Below, in pieces: positions 24,780 through 64,000 of a stretch of DNA of 64,000 nt (its first letter is position 1; the number at the start of each line of letters is the position of its first letter). The stretch lies in assembly GCF_041146795.1 (NCBI RefSeq), contig NC_135187.1, positions 18,193,056 to 18,257,055 on the forward strand, given 5' to 3'. The position numbers and the translations under genes are program-made. A model generated the notes under the pieces. It made no database searches. It saw only the letters and a program-made list of their open reading frames with translations, and was not told the origin of the DNA. The DNA comes from Maylandia zebra (lineage: Eukaryota; Chordata; Actinopteri; Cichliformes; Cichlidae).

Positions 24780-26426
24780 GTTTATCGCTGAGAAGGAACG
24801 CGGTGGGTTGTGGGTAAAGATGCGTTCAAAAGTAACTTTATCAGACGTCACGCTATCGTAAGGTCCGACGTTCACGGACAGCGGAAATTTTGTTTAAAAA
24901 TGTGTAAATACACTTTAAATCAGCGTAAACACTGAATAAATACAGTAAAAATATAGTATAAATAAATTATAAATCGGGATAATACAGTATACATAATATA
25001 AAACAATATAATACAGTATAAATAGTTATCAATGCAGTATAAATATCCTCCTGGGAAACAAGGAAAAAAAAGTATCTTACAGTTTTTTGTCCACTACAGA
25101 GGACATAATGAACAGGCTGGGTCTCAGGAAGATAAAGCGTAAATCAGTGTAACTACTGTATAAATAATGCCTGATGTTCCCTGTGAGGAACCTCCATCTG
25201 AAACTCCATTAATGTCTGAGCCAGCTGTATCTGTTTACAATAATACATAAAAGTCCTAGGACCTTAAAATTACGAAGAAGAAAGAAAATGGCTTCTTCCC
25301 AAAACTGTGTGCTGTTTCTGTGTCAGACCCAGAGAAACTGACTGACTTTGAGAATCCCATCTGTCTGTTCTCACTCTACAAAATGAAATTTAAAATAAAT
25401 TTCAATATTTCTGCATGAGTCTGCATCTATGATTAAAGAATATTTTTCTTCAGATGTTTACAAGTCTCTTAGGATTTTAAAATAACTCCACAAGTCCAGT
25501 AAGTGTTGTTAACGTATTGTTATTTTTAAGAGAATACTGTTTACAACAATGGTATCGGAAACTGGTAAAAAAAATTTTTTAAAGTGTTCCCAAAAATTAT
25601 TAACATTGCTCCACATCTTTGTTTTGTAAGGATCCAGACAGAAGTTTGCATATACCAGGACCTCAGTGTTTATGAGTATTCCTGAGGAATTAAAAATATT
25701 AATAAATGGAGCTGATCAGAACCAAAAATTAAAATGTTAAAATTAAAAGGAAGTTTGCATGATGTTTGCCAGGTGCTCAAATCCACAGAGGTCAATTAAG
25801 GAATAGAGTTGTACTTATCCAACATTTAAAAAAAAAAAAAAAAAAAAAACAACACACACACACAACCCAAATAACTATTATGATTTTATAAATGAATGGA
25901 TGACAAAAATACCTATTTAGATTAAAAATGTCCTTATAATTTCAAAGTTTCATTCAGTAATGGTTGCTCATTCTAAAGCATGTGTGAAATAGTTATTATT
26001 TCATCCAAAGTTAAAACTGCGGACATCAGCAATTTGAATCTTTCACAATCAAGCTTTTCAAATGAGAAAAGGAAAACCCATTTAGGTAATTGCAGATTTC
26101 CCATGTTGGTTTTCGGTACCCGACCAGAAAAATATTGGATGCAACTTAGATAATTTAAATAGCTGCATGATTGTATTATGCAATTGCTGCGGCTGAAAGA
26201 GCAAAAACTGCTTGCATGAATGGGTGTGAATGGGTGAATGAGGCAAGTTGTGTTGTGAGTGCTCAAATAGAGTAGAAAAGCACTATGTAAGAATCAGTCC
26301 ATTTACTTTAAACATTACTATTTAATATATCATTATATTTACAAAACAGTTCATTTCAAGCTCTTTTGATGCTCCATGTTTATATTTTAATGTTGGCACA
26401 TAACTGATGTGGCTGTTGGTGAAAAA
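24780..26426. other. Spacer between uqcrb promoter and mterf3 3' end
   Basis: The left edge (about 24780-24900) should hold the uqcrb promoter. The rest is A/T-rich, with a 22-nt A tract at 25828-25849 next to a short CA run. A stretch near 26190-26310 ending in AAGCACTATGTAAGAATCAG resembles the 3' tail of a fish retroposon. A minus-strand TTTAAT (ATTAAA) near 26322 could end mterf3. No gene is supported. Confidence 0.45.
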
Positions 26427-29400
26427 TCAAAGTGTCTTTTGGAATAAATAAAAATCTTCCAGTGTGGCCAAAGCCAACTCAGTGCAAAACGTCTCATCTG
26501 GCAAAGACACCAAGCGGTCCAGAGAGATGTAGCTGGGCAGGGTTGGATCATACTGAGCTTTTCCGAGATACTCGAGGAAAAGGTGGCGCTCTCTGAGGCG
26601 CAAATACTTGGAATTGAGGACCTGGAAAAAGATGTCAGATACTGGAGTTAGAATTCCTCAAAACAGCCAAAGAAAATCAGTTCATAGTACTTTAAAACTT
26701 GAAAATGTGAGCGCAAGAGAGGCCTACCTGTGGGAACTTGGTGATAAGGTAGTGGGGTACTTTCATGGTGTTGTGGATGAAGTCAAATATCTCTGTCAGC
26801 TTCCTTTTATTGGCAGTCAGAAGTTTGGGCACAGCGAGAACTATGTGCTGGATCTCGTTTCTCTTAAAGCCAAGCTCTATTTCACACACCTGTAGAGTAA
26901 ATCAACAAAATCTACTGAGAACAACACATCTGAAAACTGACAACTTCTAATAATGTCTCCTGTTTTTCCTGTACCTTTAAGTTTTCTTTAACGGGCTCCA
27001 AACTGCCACACAGTAACCTGGGAAGACGAGCTACAATATTCCGTGTCTGGGGAGAAATGCAAAACAACCTATAAGCTGTAATAACACACTATAACAAAAG
27101 CATAATAGCACGGCTCATATATTATATCTCCAATCATAGCTGCATACATTGTTAGCACTGAGGCTAAGTTGCTGCTGATAAAAACCCAATCTGTTGTCCA
27201 GCCTGTTCACGCTGAAGTTGAGCAGATAAGGAGCTCTGGACACCATGGACGCAACCGTCTCTGAACTGAAGTTCTTTGACTTGAGGTAGTTCACCCTTCA
27301 CAAATGAGAGAGAGAGAGAGAACACTCATAGTGTCATAACAGTAACACAACACATGAACACAAATAGCTCTTTTCCAGCAGTACCTACTCAACTCAACTC
27401 AATTTCAGAAGTTTTCTATTACAATCAAGTACCACCTAATGTGCGTGGGGTCATTACAGCGACACAGCTGAAAGGCCATTGACATCACATATCGTTTCAC
27501 TTCACATCGCTTGGAACCCCGACCAAGAAGGTCCTAAAGTATATGAGTAAGTTCAATAATGAAGATCTATGGCCTCACATCTGTCCACTTCCAGGTGCTG
27601 CCGGATAAATCTAAACTTTATCACTTCCACTTTCCCCACACTGTTGAGCCATTTCTGTCATCACTGGTCTAGTCCAATCACCTTCTTCCGGCCTTCTCCA
27701 GGCCAATCAGCATTTACGCTGCTTGGTTTAAACCTCACTGCCCATCCGTTTTTCTTCTTCCCAGATGTCATAACACAACCCACCTCTTCCTCATCTCCAG
27801 CTGTCATCATTCAAGCTCCATTCAAGCCACCTTCCTCTCCATCACCAGCATTTAGGCTCCGGGGGGTCCTGCTATTCTCTTTCACGGGTTCCATCCTATT
27901 CTGACCCCTTGAATCTGCACTGCCAAAGCTCACTGTATCACCTCCATTATGTAAAAATGGCAAAACATTATCTTGGATTTCACTTTGAGTAAGCTCCAGG
28001 GAGGCAAATCTAACAAATAGGCAGATGGTGAGGGCCAATAATTTTAGTGTGGCCAAAAAACTCCATAGTTCCAGCTGTTTCCACTGAACGTCCTCCATCA
28101 GCCACCTTAAGACAACACAGCTAAACCTCACACTGACAGCCTGTTTCTGGTTTACAAATTCATGTGGACAATGTCCTGAACATTAAAAACAACAACGAGC
28201 ATCCTCATCATCATGCTCCTGACCTTCGGGCTTTCATACTATGCAGACAAGGTCTCATTACAAGTGATGAGCCTCATTATGGGTCAGTATGACACAGAGG
28301 TTGTTGTCTGCTCTTTGTTCAAGTCTGAGGTTAAATTGTTAAAAAAAAAAAAAAAAAACAGGTGCTCAAAATGGGACATTACATGAGCAAAAAAACCCCA
28401 AAACAACAACAACAAAACATCTCCAGTGCCCTTAAAGTGGTCCAGATGTACAAGAGAAGATGACTTTTAGAGGGAGATCAGGCAAAATCAAAATCAGATA
28501 AGATTTTTTAAATTTCATGGGTTTACTTAATCACATCAGACACATTTATGTTACAATAAAGATCCTCGACATGTAAAGCTTTTCATTAAGATGCCTTTGA
28601 GCTACCTGGCTTGTAGGTTTTCCAAACTCTCAGTGAGAATGAAGGGGTTGTGTGAGATAATATAGCCGAAGCGAGAGTCCTCCACGCCGATGTCTTTGAG
28701 AAACAGTAACCGCGGGGTCACATCTGTGTTGAAGTTGAGCCTCAGCAGCATGGAGCCTACATTAGGCCTTTTTTCCAGCTTCCACAAGTTCACCCCTGCA
28801 ATGAGAAGGGGTGGGTGAATGATTAGAAATAATAACATTTGAGTTCAGATTTTGAAGATGAGGTTTTACTGTGATTCCAAAGTGGTTATTTTGATTACCT
28901 AGTTGTACCAACTTGCTAAGCGTCTCAGACTTATCGACATAATCTCTAAGAGTGGTGGAGGCTGGAGGGATGGCAGAGGGAACAGATATACTGATGGCCT
29001 CTTCATCACTGATCTCTTCTAAAGCTGAAGGCTGAGCCACAGGATCCAAATCTGCTTGATAAAGAAATTACAGATGAGAAGATTCCAACGTGATACAAAA
29101 AACCCTTTAAATTAATGAACAATCACAGCAGCAAACTACTACCTACCTAATGATATATGACTATTTTCAGTAGTTAGTGCAGCATCTCTGGTTGGTAACA
29201 GTGAGGTCTTGTGTGCTCCAACTTTAGTTCTTGACAGCTCTTGTGTATTCGTGCCTTCCTTTGCCTCGTTTGTCAGATATTTAGCTGCTGAGTCACTGTA
29301 GAAGCAAATCTGTTGTTTCCACCTCAGTCTTGTCAGCGTTGTTGCTGTTGTGTGATTCCCCCTGATCGATAATCCACTAATAACTTTTGTTGGTACTCTT

Positions 29401-29513
29401 GTCACCTTAATCCGCTGCTGAACCCGAGTGTAATACTGCCAGGTACTGCTCACTGTCTTAGAGTAAAGAGGACCTGTGCCTCTTAGACACAGCTGTGCAC
29501 AAGTAGAGGCCAT
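26427..29513 (-). CDS. mterf3: Mitochondrial transcription termination factor 3
   Basis: Seven coding exons on the minus strand, 29513-29147, 29051-28899, 28795-28606, 27295-27148, 27046-26975, 26889-26728 and 26621-26427, give 428 residues (human 417). MTERF3 is a matrix protein of stacked mTERF repeats, described in mammals as a repressor of mitochondrial transcription and a factor in mitoribosome assembly. The first 120 residues are poorly conserved, basic and Ser/Thr-rich, fitting a targeting peptide and linker. From [20 protein letters not shown] near residue 158 the match to vertebrate MTERF3 is steady, with [30 protein letters not shown] and [16 protein letters not shown] as landmarks. 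An acceptor TTCTTACAG just upstream excludes the further in-frame ATGs and implies an untranslated first exon ending at 30363. Confidence 0.94.
27365..27545. repeat. Possible DNA-transposon end in mterf3 intron 3
   Basis: CAGTACCTACTCAACTCAACTCAATTT followed by a TTCTATTACAATCAAGTACC block resembles the terminal sequence of a teleost DNA transposon. I cannot define its ends or its superfamily, so this is a weak call. The remainder of the intron (27546-28605) has no recognised content except an 18-nt A tract near 28342. Confidence 0.3.
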
Positions 29514-29519
29514 GGTTAT

Positions 29520-30415
29520 TCTGTAAGAAATGAACATGACATATTTTAGAGGCATACCATGCAACATACAGTAGTGGGAAAAGGTCTTCAGTCAATTGTC
29601 ATTCCTTTATATTTTACTTTCAAGTAGCCAGACTTTCTTGTAATTTTTAAAGTGGTCTTGAGCAACAGTTCTCCAGGCTTTCTGAAGGTCTTTCACTTTG
29701 TTTTCTTTGGACATTGGCTGCTTTTTCACCAATTTTAAGCCAAGTTGTTTTTATCTGGCCTTCAGAGAAATGTTTTTATTTCCCTCATTTTAACACGGAC
29801 AAACGAATCCTTCCACCATAAAAAGGCAGACTCAAGGGAACCAGTGTTGTGTCTACACATTTTAGGTATGTCTCAGCATAGTTTGCAGTATGCCCTCACA
29901 AAAAAAATCTGAGGAAACTGGACAAGTGGGGGACAAAAGAAGAAGTGACGGTCCTTAAGGACCTGTCGTGTCACTAAAAAATTGCCAATTGCAAAAGTGC
30001 TTGGGTGCAGTCCTCTAAAATCTCAACTGGCACTGTGCATCGGTTAAATGTTGATTGGTTGACAAGTGGGCCAGAACTGGGAAAGGATCAACAGTGGAGT
30101 TCACCACTGTCACGGTCAGCCTTGCTCATCGCGATGGTGTGTTTTTCAAAAAGACAAAGATGAAATGCTCGTGTCATTCATATTTACAAAAACCTTAAGT
30201 CACTAATATATACTTTCCCCGGATTAGCTAGCTATGCAGATAGCTCGGTTAATGATTTGCTAGCCTACGAGAGGCTAGCTGGACACGGTTACATCGTTGT
30301 ATGCTAGCAGAATAATAATTCTTTAAATCCAGCGTCAGTTCATAGAGTGTTGTATTACTCACTGTTTATGAATCAAAGCATTTTCTTCACCGTCTTGCAA
30401 TGTCAAGTATTTTCA
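29520..30415 (-). other. Untranslated first exon and first intron of mterf3
   Basis: On the minus strand a good donor (CA|GTGAGTAA, GT at 30362-30361) and the acceptor TTCTTACAG ending at 29521 delimit an intron of about 840 nt. The leader exon then runs from about 30415 down to 30363 and continues for 7 nt (29520-29514) before the start codon. The intron contains a stretch at about 29570-29960 that reads like an old interspersed repeat, which I cannot classify. The exact start of transcription is unknown. Confidence 0.5.
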
Positions 30416-30788
30416 CGTGCGCGCTAACGGAAGTGCTTCACGTAAACGTCACTTTATGGGACGTGCCACAACGCCGTGTTTTTACGCATACCTGATGTCT
30501 TTTTTTATATTTAGCAGATAAAAAGTGTCATACATACAAAATTAAAAACATAACATAACATTACTACAGTTAAAAAAATGCACTGCTGTAGTTTATAACT
30601 TTTGCTCTGGGGAGTATTACAAAACTCTTTGGCATACCACGCCCCTACGATCAGGCTTGGTTCAGTCCGTCTTCAAGGTTCCTGATTGTTGGTCTGTTTT
30701 TACATCACCCCTCATAATTTCACAACTTTAGTGTTCACGGATAAATTTGCATCGGTAAAGTTCAGGAGGAGGCATTTGTCTCAGCGAC
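30364..30788. promoter_or_regulatory. Divergent mterf3/ptdss1 promoter region
   Basis: Fewer than about 430 nt separate the presumed mterf3 leader from the ptdss1 start codon, so one region must drive both genes. It contains GC-richer patches (CACGTGCGCGC at 30415-30425 and CCACAACGCC at 30466-30475) in an otherwise A/T-rich background. There is no convincing TATA box. Confidence 0.5.
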
Positions 30789-39484
<8,696 letters not shown>

Positions 39485-39762
39485 GCAACAACTGATACTG
39501 AATATTTGTGACCTCTGTGGAGGAGGATGAGGAAATGATGCGCTTACCAAGAGGAATACAGTATGCACTATGTGGATGGATTTAATTAATATTGTAAGTT
39601 GCATCATTGGTGCAATTAATCCCCAAAAAGTAGATTCCAGAAATCATATCGGTGTTACTTGATAAACCGTTTGAACTTCTAAAGGTGTGGGAGGCCAGAA
39701 CACGACAGCAGGCTTAAAGTTTGATTGAATTTCTTTTCTATTAAATGTCAAAGACGTTTCTA

Positions 39763-39768
39763 AATAAA
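39763..39768 (+). terminator. Polyadenylation signal of ptdss1
   Basis: AATAAA 279 nt past the ptdss1 stop codon. Confidence 0.6.
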
Positions 39769-39934
39769 CTTAAGTAATGAGGTAATATGTGCTGGAGTTT
39801 GAGAGAAAATGGTGCCTTATTTGGACTGTAACAGCAGTCTGTGTCATTCCACAACCAATATTGTTTTTAAACACTGGAATAATGTTGTCAAGTGAGGGGT
39901 GTACCAACCAGTCCACACCCACCATCCTGTACAA

Positions 39935-40251
39935 CAGCGGTCCCCAACCCCCGGGTCTCAGACCGGTACCGGTCCGTGAGTTGTTTGGTACCGGGCCGCA
40001 AGAGTTGAGGCTCAGGTGTGAAATGTATGGTTTTCAGGGTATTTATCGGTTTTCAGCGTTATTTTGTTATCGTTTTTATCGTTAACTCGGTTTTCTTGGG
40101 TCTTTTCACACGTGTTATAAATAAATCTTTTTTTCAGTACCGGTACTAGTTTTATTTTGTTGTATTTATCCGCGACACCTTAAAGGCCGGTCCGTGAAAA
40201 TATTGTCGGGCATAAACCGGTCCGTGGCGCAAAAAAGGTTGGCGACCGCTG
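39935..40251. mobile_element. Short non-autonomous hAT-type element with target duplication
   Basis: The 317-nt element begins CAGCGGTCCCCAACC and ends GGTTGGCGACCGCTG, inverted repeats with one mismatch in 15. It is flanked on both sides by the identical octamer CTGTACAA (39927-39934 and 40252-40259). An 8-bp duplication and CAG-type ends are typical of the hAT superfamily. There is no coding capacity. Confidence 0.9.
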
Positions 40252-41149
40252 CTGTACAACACTCATGTAGACTATTTGCACTAAACCTTTTTAACTGGTG
40301 TGTTTTTATTTACTGACCTTAATAGCTTTAAGAAACACTAAAGATCTCAATTACTGTTGGGTTTAAGAGTTGTAGATGGGTTGATTCTGTGATGATTTGA
40401 TGATGATGATTATTAATGTTGTCAGTTTAATATTTTTACGGTTATATGATGCTGGTGCATTTACTGTCTATAAGTTTCTTCAATCAAAACAGCATCAGCA
40501 GGAAATAGACTTTGTCTATGTTTTAAACGAGTGTAAGAATTACTTAACCAGCTGTTCCTTTATTAAAGTTTTTTTAGATGTGTGATGCTGTGTATGAATG
40601 TGTGATGTACCCAACACAGAACTGTGACATTCAGTGGCTCAATATTTGTGTAAAAAGATCTTTTTTAATGCATTTTTTTATGATCTGGATTGACTAAATG
40701 TGACATTAATAATACAACATGTGATTACTTTAAATAAGCTGTTAAATGTGTAGAATAAGCTTTCATTTAGTGTTAGTTTTAATTTCAGTGCTAACTTTCT
40801 TCACTGATTATTTTAATGTATTGAGTTTCAACTGCAGACAACACAGCAAACAGTGCATGACATGTTACTACCCATGAAGGATTTGAATGGCTGAACTGTT
40901 TTTGTACACATAATTAAAACAAAAATTAAATAAATGTAGTCTTTTTTTCATGTTTTTTTATTTCATTGTTCTCTGTGTCCCTCAAAACAACAACAACAAC
41001 AACAAGAGGACAACAAACATTAATTTTACAGTTCTTTTGTTGACATTTTAAAGGAACAATTTCCCTGGGTACTTGAAATATCTATGGCTTTCTACAACAC
41101 ATTTTGTGAGTGCAAAGCTATATTCAACTGCCATTTTATTACTTGCATG

Positions 41150-41600
41150 TTTCTAGTATTGGGTTGCCTTCAGAGCTTCTTTAACCTTTTGTTACATAGA
41201 TTCGTCCTGCTCTTAGCGGACATGAGCAGCACCTTGTGTGCTCTTCTGCTTTAAAACTTGGTGTGTTGTATTCAGAGATGCTCTTCTACATGCATCTTGC
41301 CTTTTAAGTGGCTCGTTGAAATCTCGGCATTATCCTCTGACCTCTGACATCACGGACCAGAGAACGGCCACTTACAAGAAAATCTCCCAGTAGATCAGCA
41401 GCTTCTGAAATATTCATACTTTTTTGGCATCAATAACCATGTCATGTTCAAGGTCACTTAGATCACCTTTCTTCCCCGTTCTGATGCCCGTTTTTTCTTG
41501 ACATTGTCTTCATATTTACATTCTTCAGTGTACTGAGTTTCTGCCATGTGTTTGGCTGATTAAACAAGTGTACCTAATATAACTATCAATGAGTGTAAAA
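41150..41600 (-). mobile_element. Inverted Tc1/mariner-like remnant, relative of 17200-17640
   Basis: On the minus strand it reads AATATTTCAGAAGCTGCTGATC, then GGTCCGTGATGTCAGAGG, then GCAGAAGAGCACACAAGGTG, the same order as the copy at 17200-17640. The plus-strand end GTGTACCTAATATAACTATCA near 41567-41588 corresponds to its terminal repeat. Only the 5' half of the element is present. Confidence 0.7.
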
Positions 41601-41954
41601 AGCAAAGCATTGGTTGTATATCTGATTTACTCTTAATGTGTAGAAAGATGTAATTTATACACCACATTATACAAGTTACACAGGAATGCTTAATTCAGCC
41701 TCCACAGGAGTCTGAAGGGGAAATGGTTATGAGTCACCTTTTCATTTAGTTCTGCCAGCTACCACAGTGAAATCCAACATATCGTTGTTATAAAGAATCA
41801 AAATGGGTCAAATTGTTTGTGAGATGAAATATGGTGATGTAGCAGCTATCGTTTATCTGAATTACTATTTAATTGTTCTTTAATGTATTTTTTTATTACT
41901 TAAGTTAACTGTTGGTGTTTCATCAGGAAGGGTGTCTGTCATAAAATATTTGCC

Positions 41955-42110
41955 AAATAAAACCACAGGGAGAGGCAAGGCTGAGATGGTTTGGGCATGT
42001 AGAGGAGGGATACTGGATATATGGGACCAAGGATGGTGACTATGGAGCTGCCAGGAAGGAGGAAAAGAGGAAGCTCACAGAGAAGATTCATGGATGTAGT
42101 GAAGATGTGT
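41955..42110 (+). mobile_element. Fragment of a non-LTR retrotransposon ORF
   Basis: The stretch translates, with a frame shift, as RLRWFGHVEEG and AARKEEKRKLTEKIHGCSEDV. This resembles the C-terminal end of the reverse transcriptase ORF of RTE-type or similar LINEs (pattern LRWFGHV..R...GR). It is short and damaged. The clade is not certain. Confidence 0.55.
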
Positions 42111-42916
42111 GTTGTTGATACATTCCTGCATACCTTGGCATATGATTCCGGACCACAATACAGTTATTACTTTTAATGCATATAAGCCTATATTTTTACA
42201 ATTTTGCACTATTATTTAGTTGGATTATTACTTTTATTTAAGTAAAAGGTCTAAACATAATAATTTACCATTTTGTTAAACACTTCTTCAAACCAAAATA
42301 TTCTTGAAACCTTTGTGTTGAATTAAACTCTTTGTTTACTGTATTTATTTATGATCAAACATTCATAAGTTGAGCTTCCCACTACTATGAAATTTTACTT
42401 CCACCATTTGCCAGGCAGATCTGAGTCAAAATCTAAAGTCCTTATCTCAAAATGTCTCAAAATCTCAGAGACGTGTAACCTGAAATTATTTGGAATTCTT
42501 AAGTCAATATTTGGAATGACAGACAACAGAAAATATTTTTCTTTTTTCAGTGGCAGAAACAAGCTTCCATATCCCTCCCCCCTACAACATCATTTAAAAA
42601 AAAATCCTGAAAATGCCTAGACAAAAGGAAAAAAACTCATTTTTCCCCTTACAAATATATGTTGTTTAACCGTATACTTGTGATTTTTTATTTATTTATT
42701 TTTTGGTCAATGTAAATGTACAAATGTCCTTATAATTACTCGTATTACCCTTATGATAATAATTATCTCCATGATGCCATAGGCTTGACCTGTCGAGTTT
42801 ACCTCCTTTGTTAGGTTGTGCAACTACATTTCCCATAGTTCCTTTGAGAGTAGCTACTGTGTTGGATGACAGCTATCCGGCGCCGAAACACCGAAAGATA
42901 CTCAGACGACAGAGCC

Positions 42917-64000
<21,084 letters not shown>

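Larger units (their letters stand above)
39485..42916. other. ptdss1 3' region and transposon-rich spacer before nup153
   Basis: Contains the ptdss1 polyadenylation signal (AATAAA 39763-39768), a complete small hAT-type element (39935-40251), an inverted Tc1/mariner-like remnant (41150-41600) and a retrotransposon fragment (41955-42110). The rest is A/T-rich with small CAA and TGA runs. The frames at 39789-40085 and 42387-42620 show no conserved content. The nup153 promoter should lie in the last few hundred bases. Confidence 0.5.

Noticed and set aside
27569-27904. 111-codon Ser/Phe-rich plus-strand frame in mterf3 intron 3
   Set aside because: Low-complexity composition and no conserved motif; it lies inside a well-supported intron.
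29514-29567. Upstream in-frame ATGs for mterf3
   Set aside because: A good splice acceptor (TTCTTACAG) sits between them and the chosen ATG, placing them in an intron.
42866-42916. Upstream in-frame ATG for nup153
   Set aside because: The added residues resemble no Nup153 N-terminus, and the ATG at 42917 gives the expected MAATGGGKIRSRR start; kept only as an alternative.

Overview
This window is nuclear DNA of a ray-finned fish, most likely a spiny-rayed (percomorph) teleost. The genes are split by GT-AG introns, and their products are recognisable orthologs of vertebrate proteins. The introns and spacers carry Tc1/mariner-like and hAT transposon remnants, tRNA-SINE-type repeats and long microsatellites of the kind common in teleosts. 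I cannot name the species from sequence alone.

From left to right: (1) 1-3.2 kb, a two-coding-exon plus-strand gene for a small predicted secreted protein that I do not recognise; (2) 5.4-8.1 kb, minus strand, chrac1 (histone-fold subunit of the CHRAC remodeller), head-to-head with (3) gatad1, plus strand, 9.2-11.1 kb (GATA-type zinc finger protein); a (GATA)n microsatellite lies between them. (4) 12.3-18.9 kb, plus strand, a naked-cuticle family Wnt regulator with a degenerate EF-hand loop and the usual His-rich tail. (5) 19.6-22.0 kb, plus strand, lrrc14b, tail-to-tail with (6) uqcrb, minus strand, 22.5-24.8 kb (complex III subunit). (7) mterf3, minus strand, 26.4-29.5 kb (mitochondrial transcription/ribosome factor), sharing a short divergent promoter region with (8) ptdss1, plus strand, 30.8-39.5 kb (phosphatidylserine synthase 1). 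(9) A 3.4 kb transposon-rich spacer. (10) nup153, plus strand, from 42.9 kb to beyond the right edge; 22 coding exons are seen, with four RanBP2-type zinc fingers and much of the FG-repeat domain.

The order uqcrb-mterf3-ptdss1 and the nkd2-lrrc14b pairing match linkage groups known in human (8q22.1 and 5p15.33). The window is therefore ordinary conserved vertebrate gene content, with mosaic synteny overall. The genes do not form one pathway. Links are limited to mitochondria (uqcrb, mterf3), chromatin (chrac1, gatad1), Wnt signalling (nkd), ER lipid synthesis (ptdss1) and the nuclear pore (nup153).

I did not find a new biological system. The points most worth a second look are the degenerate EF-hand in the nkd protein, an 86-nt near-perfect hairpin in a nup153 intron, four hAT-type insertions with exact 8-bp target duplications (one with mismatched ends), a Tc1-like insertion starting about 10 nt from a ptdss1 splice donor, an uncharacterised secreted protein, and a coding Ala/Pro microsatellite in nup153. 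Exon boundaries were assigned by hand from splice consensus, reading-frame continuity and remembered vertebrate orthologs; no search was run.
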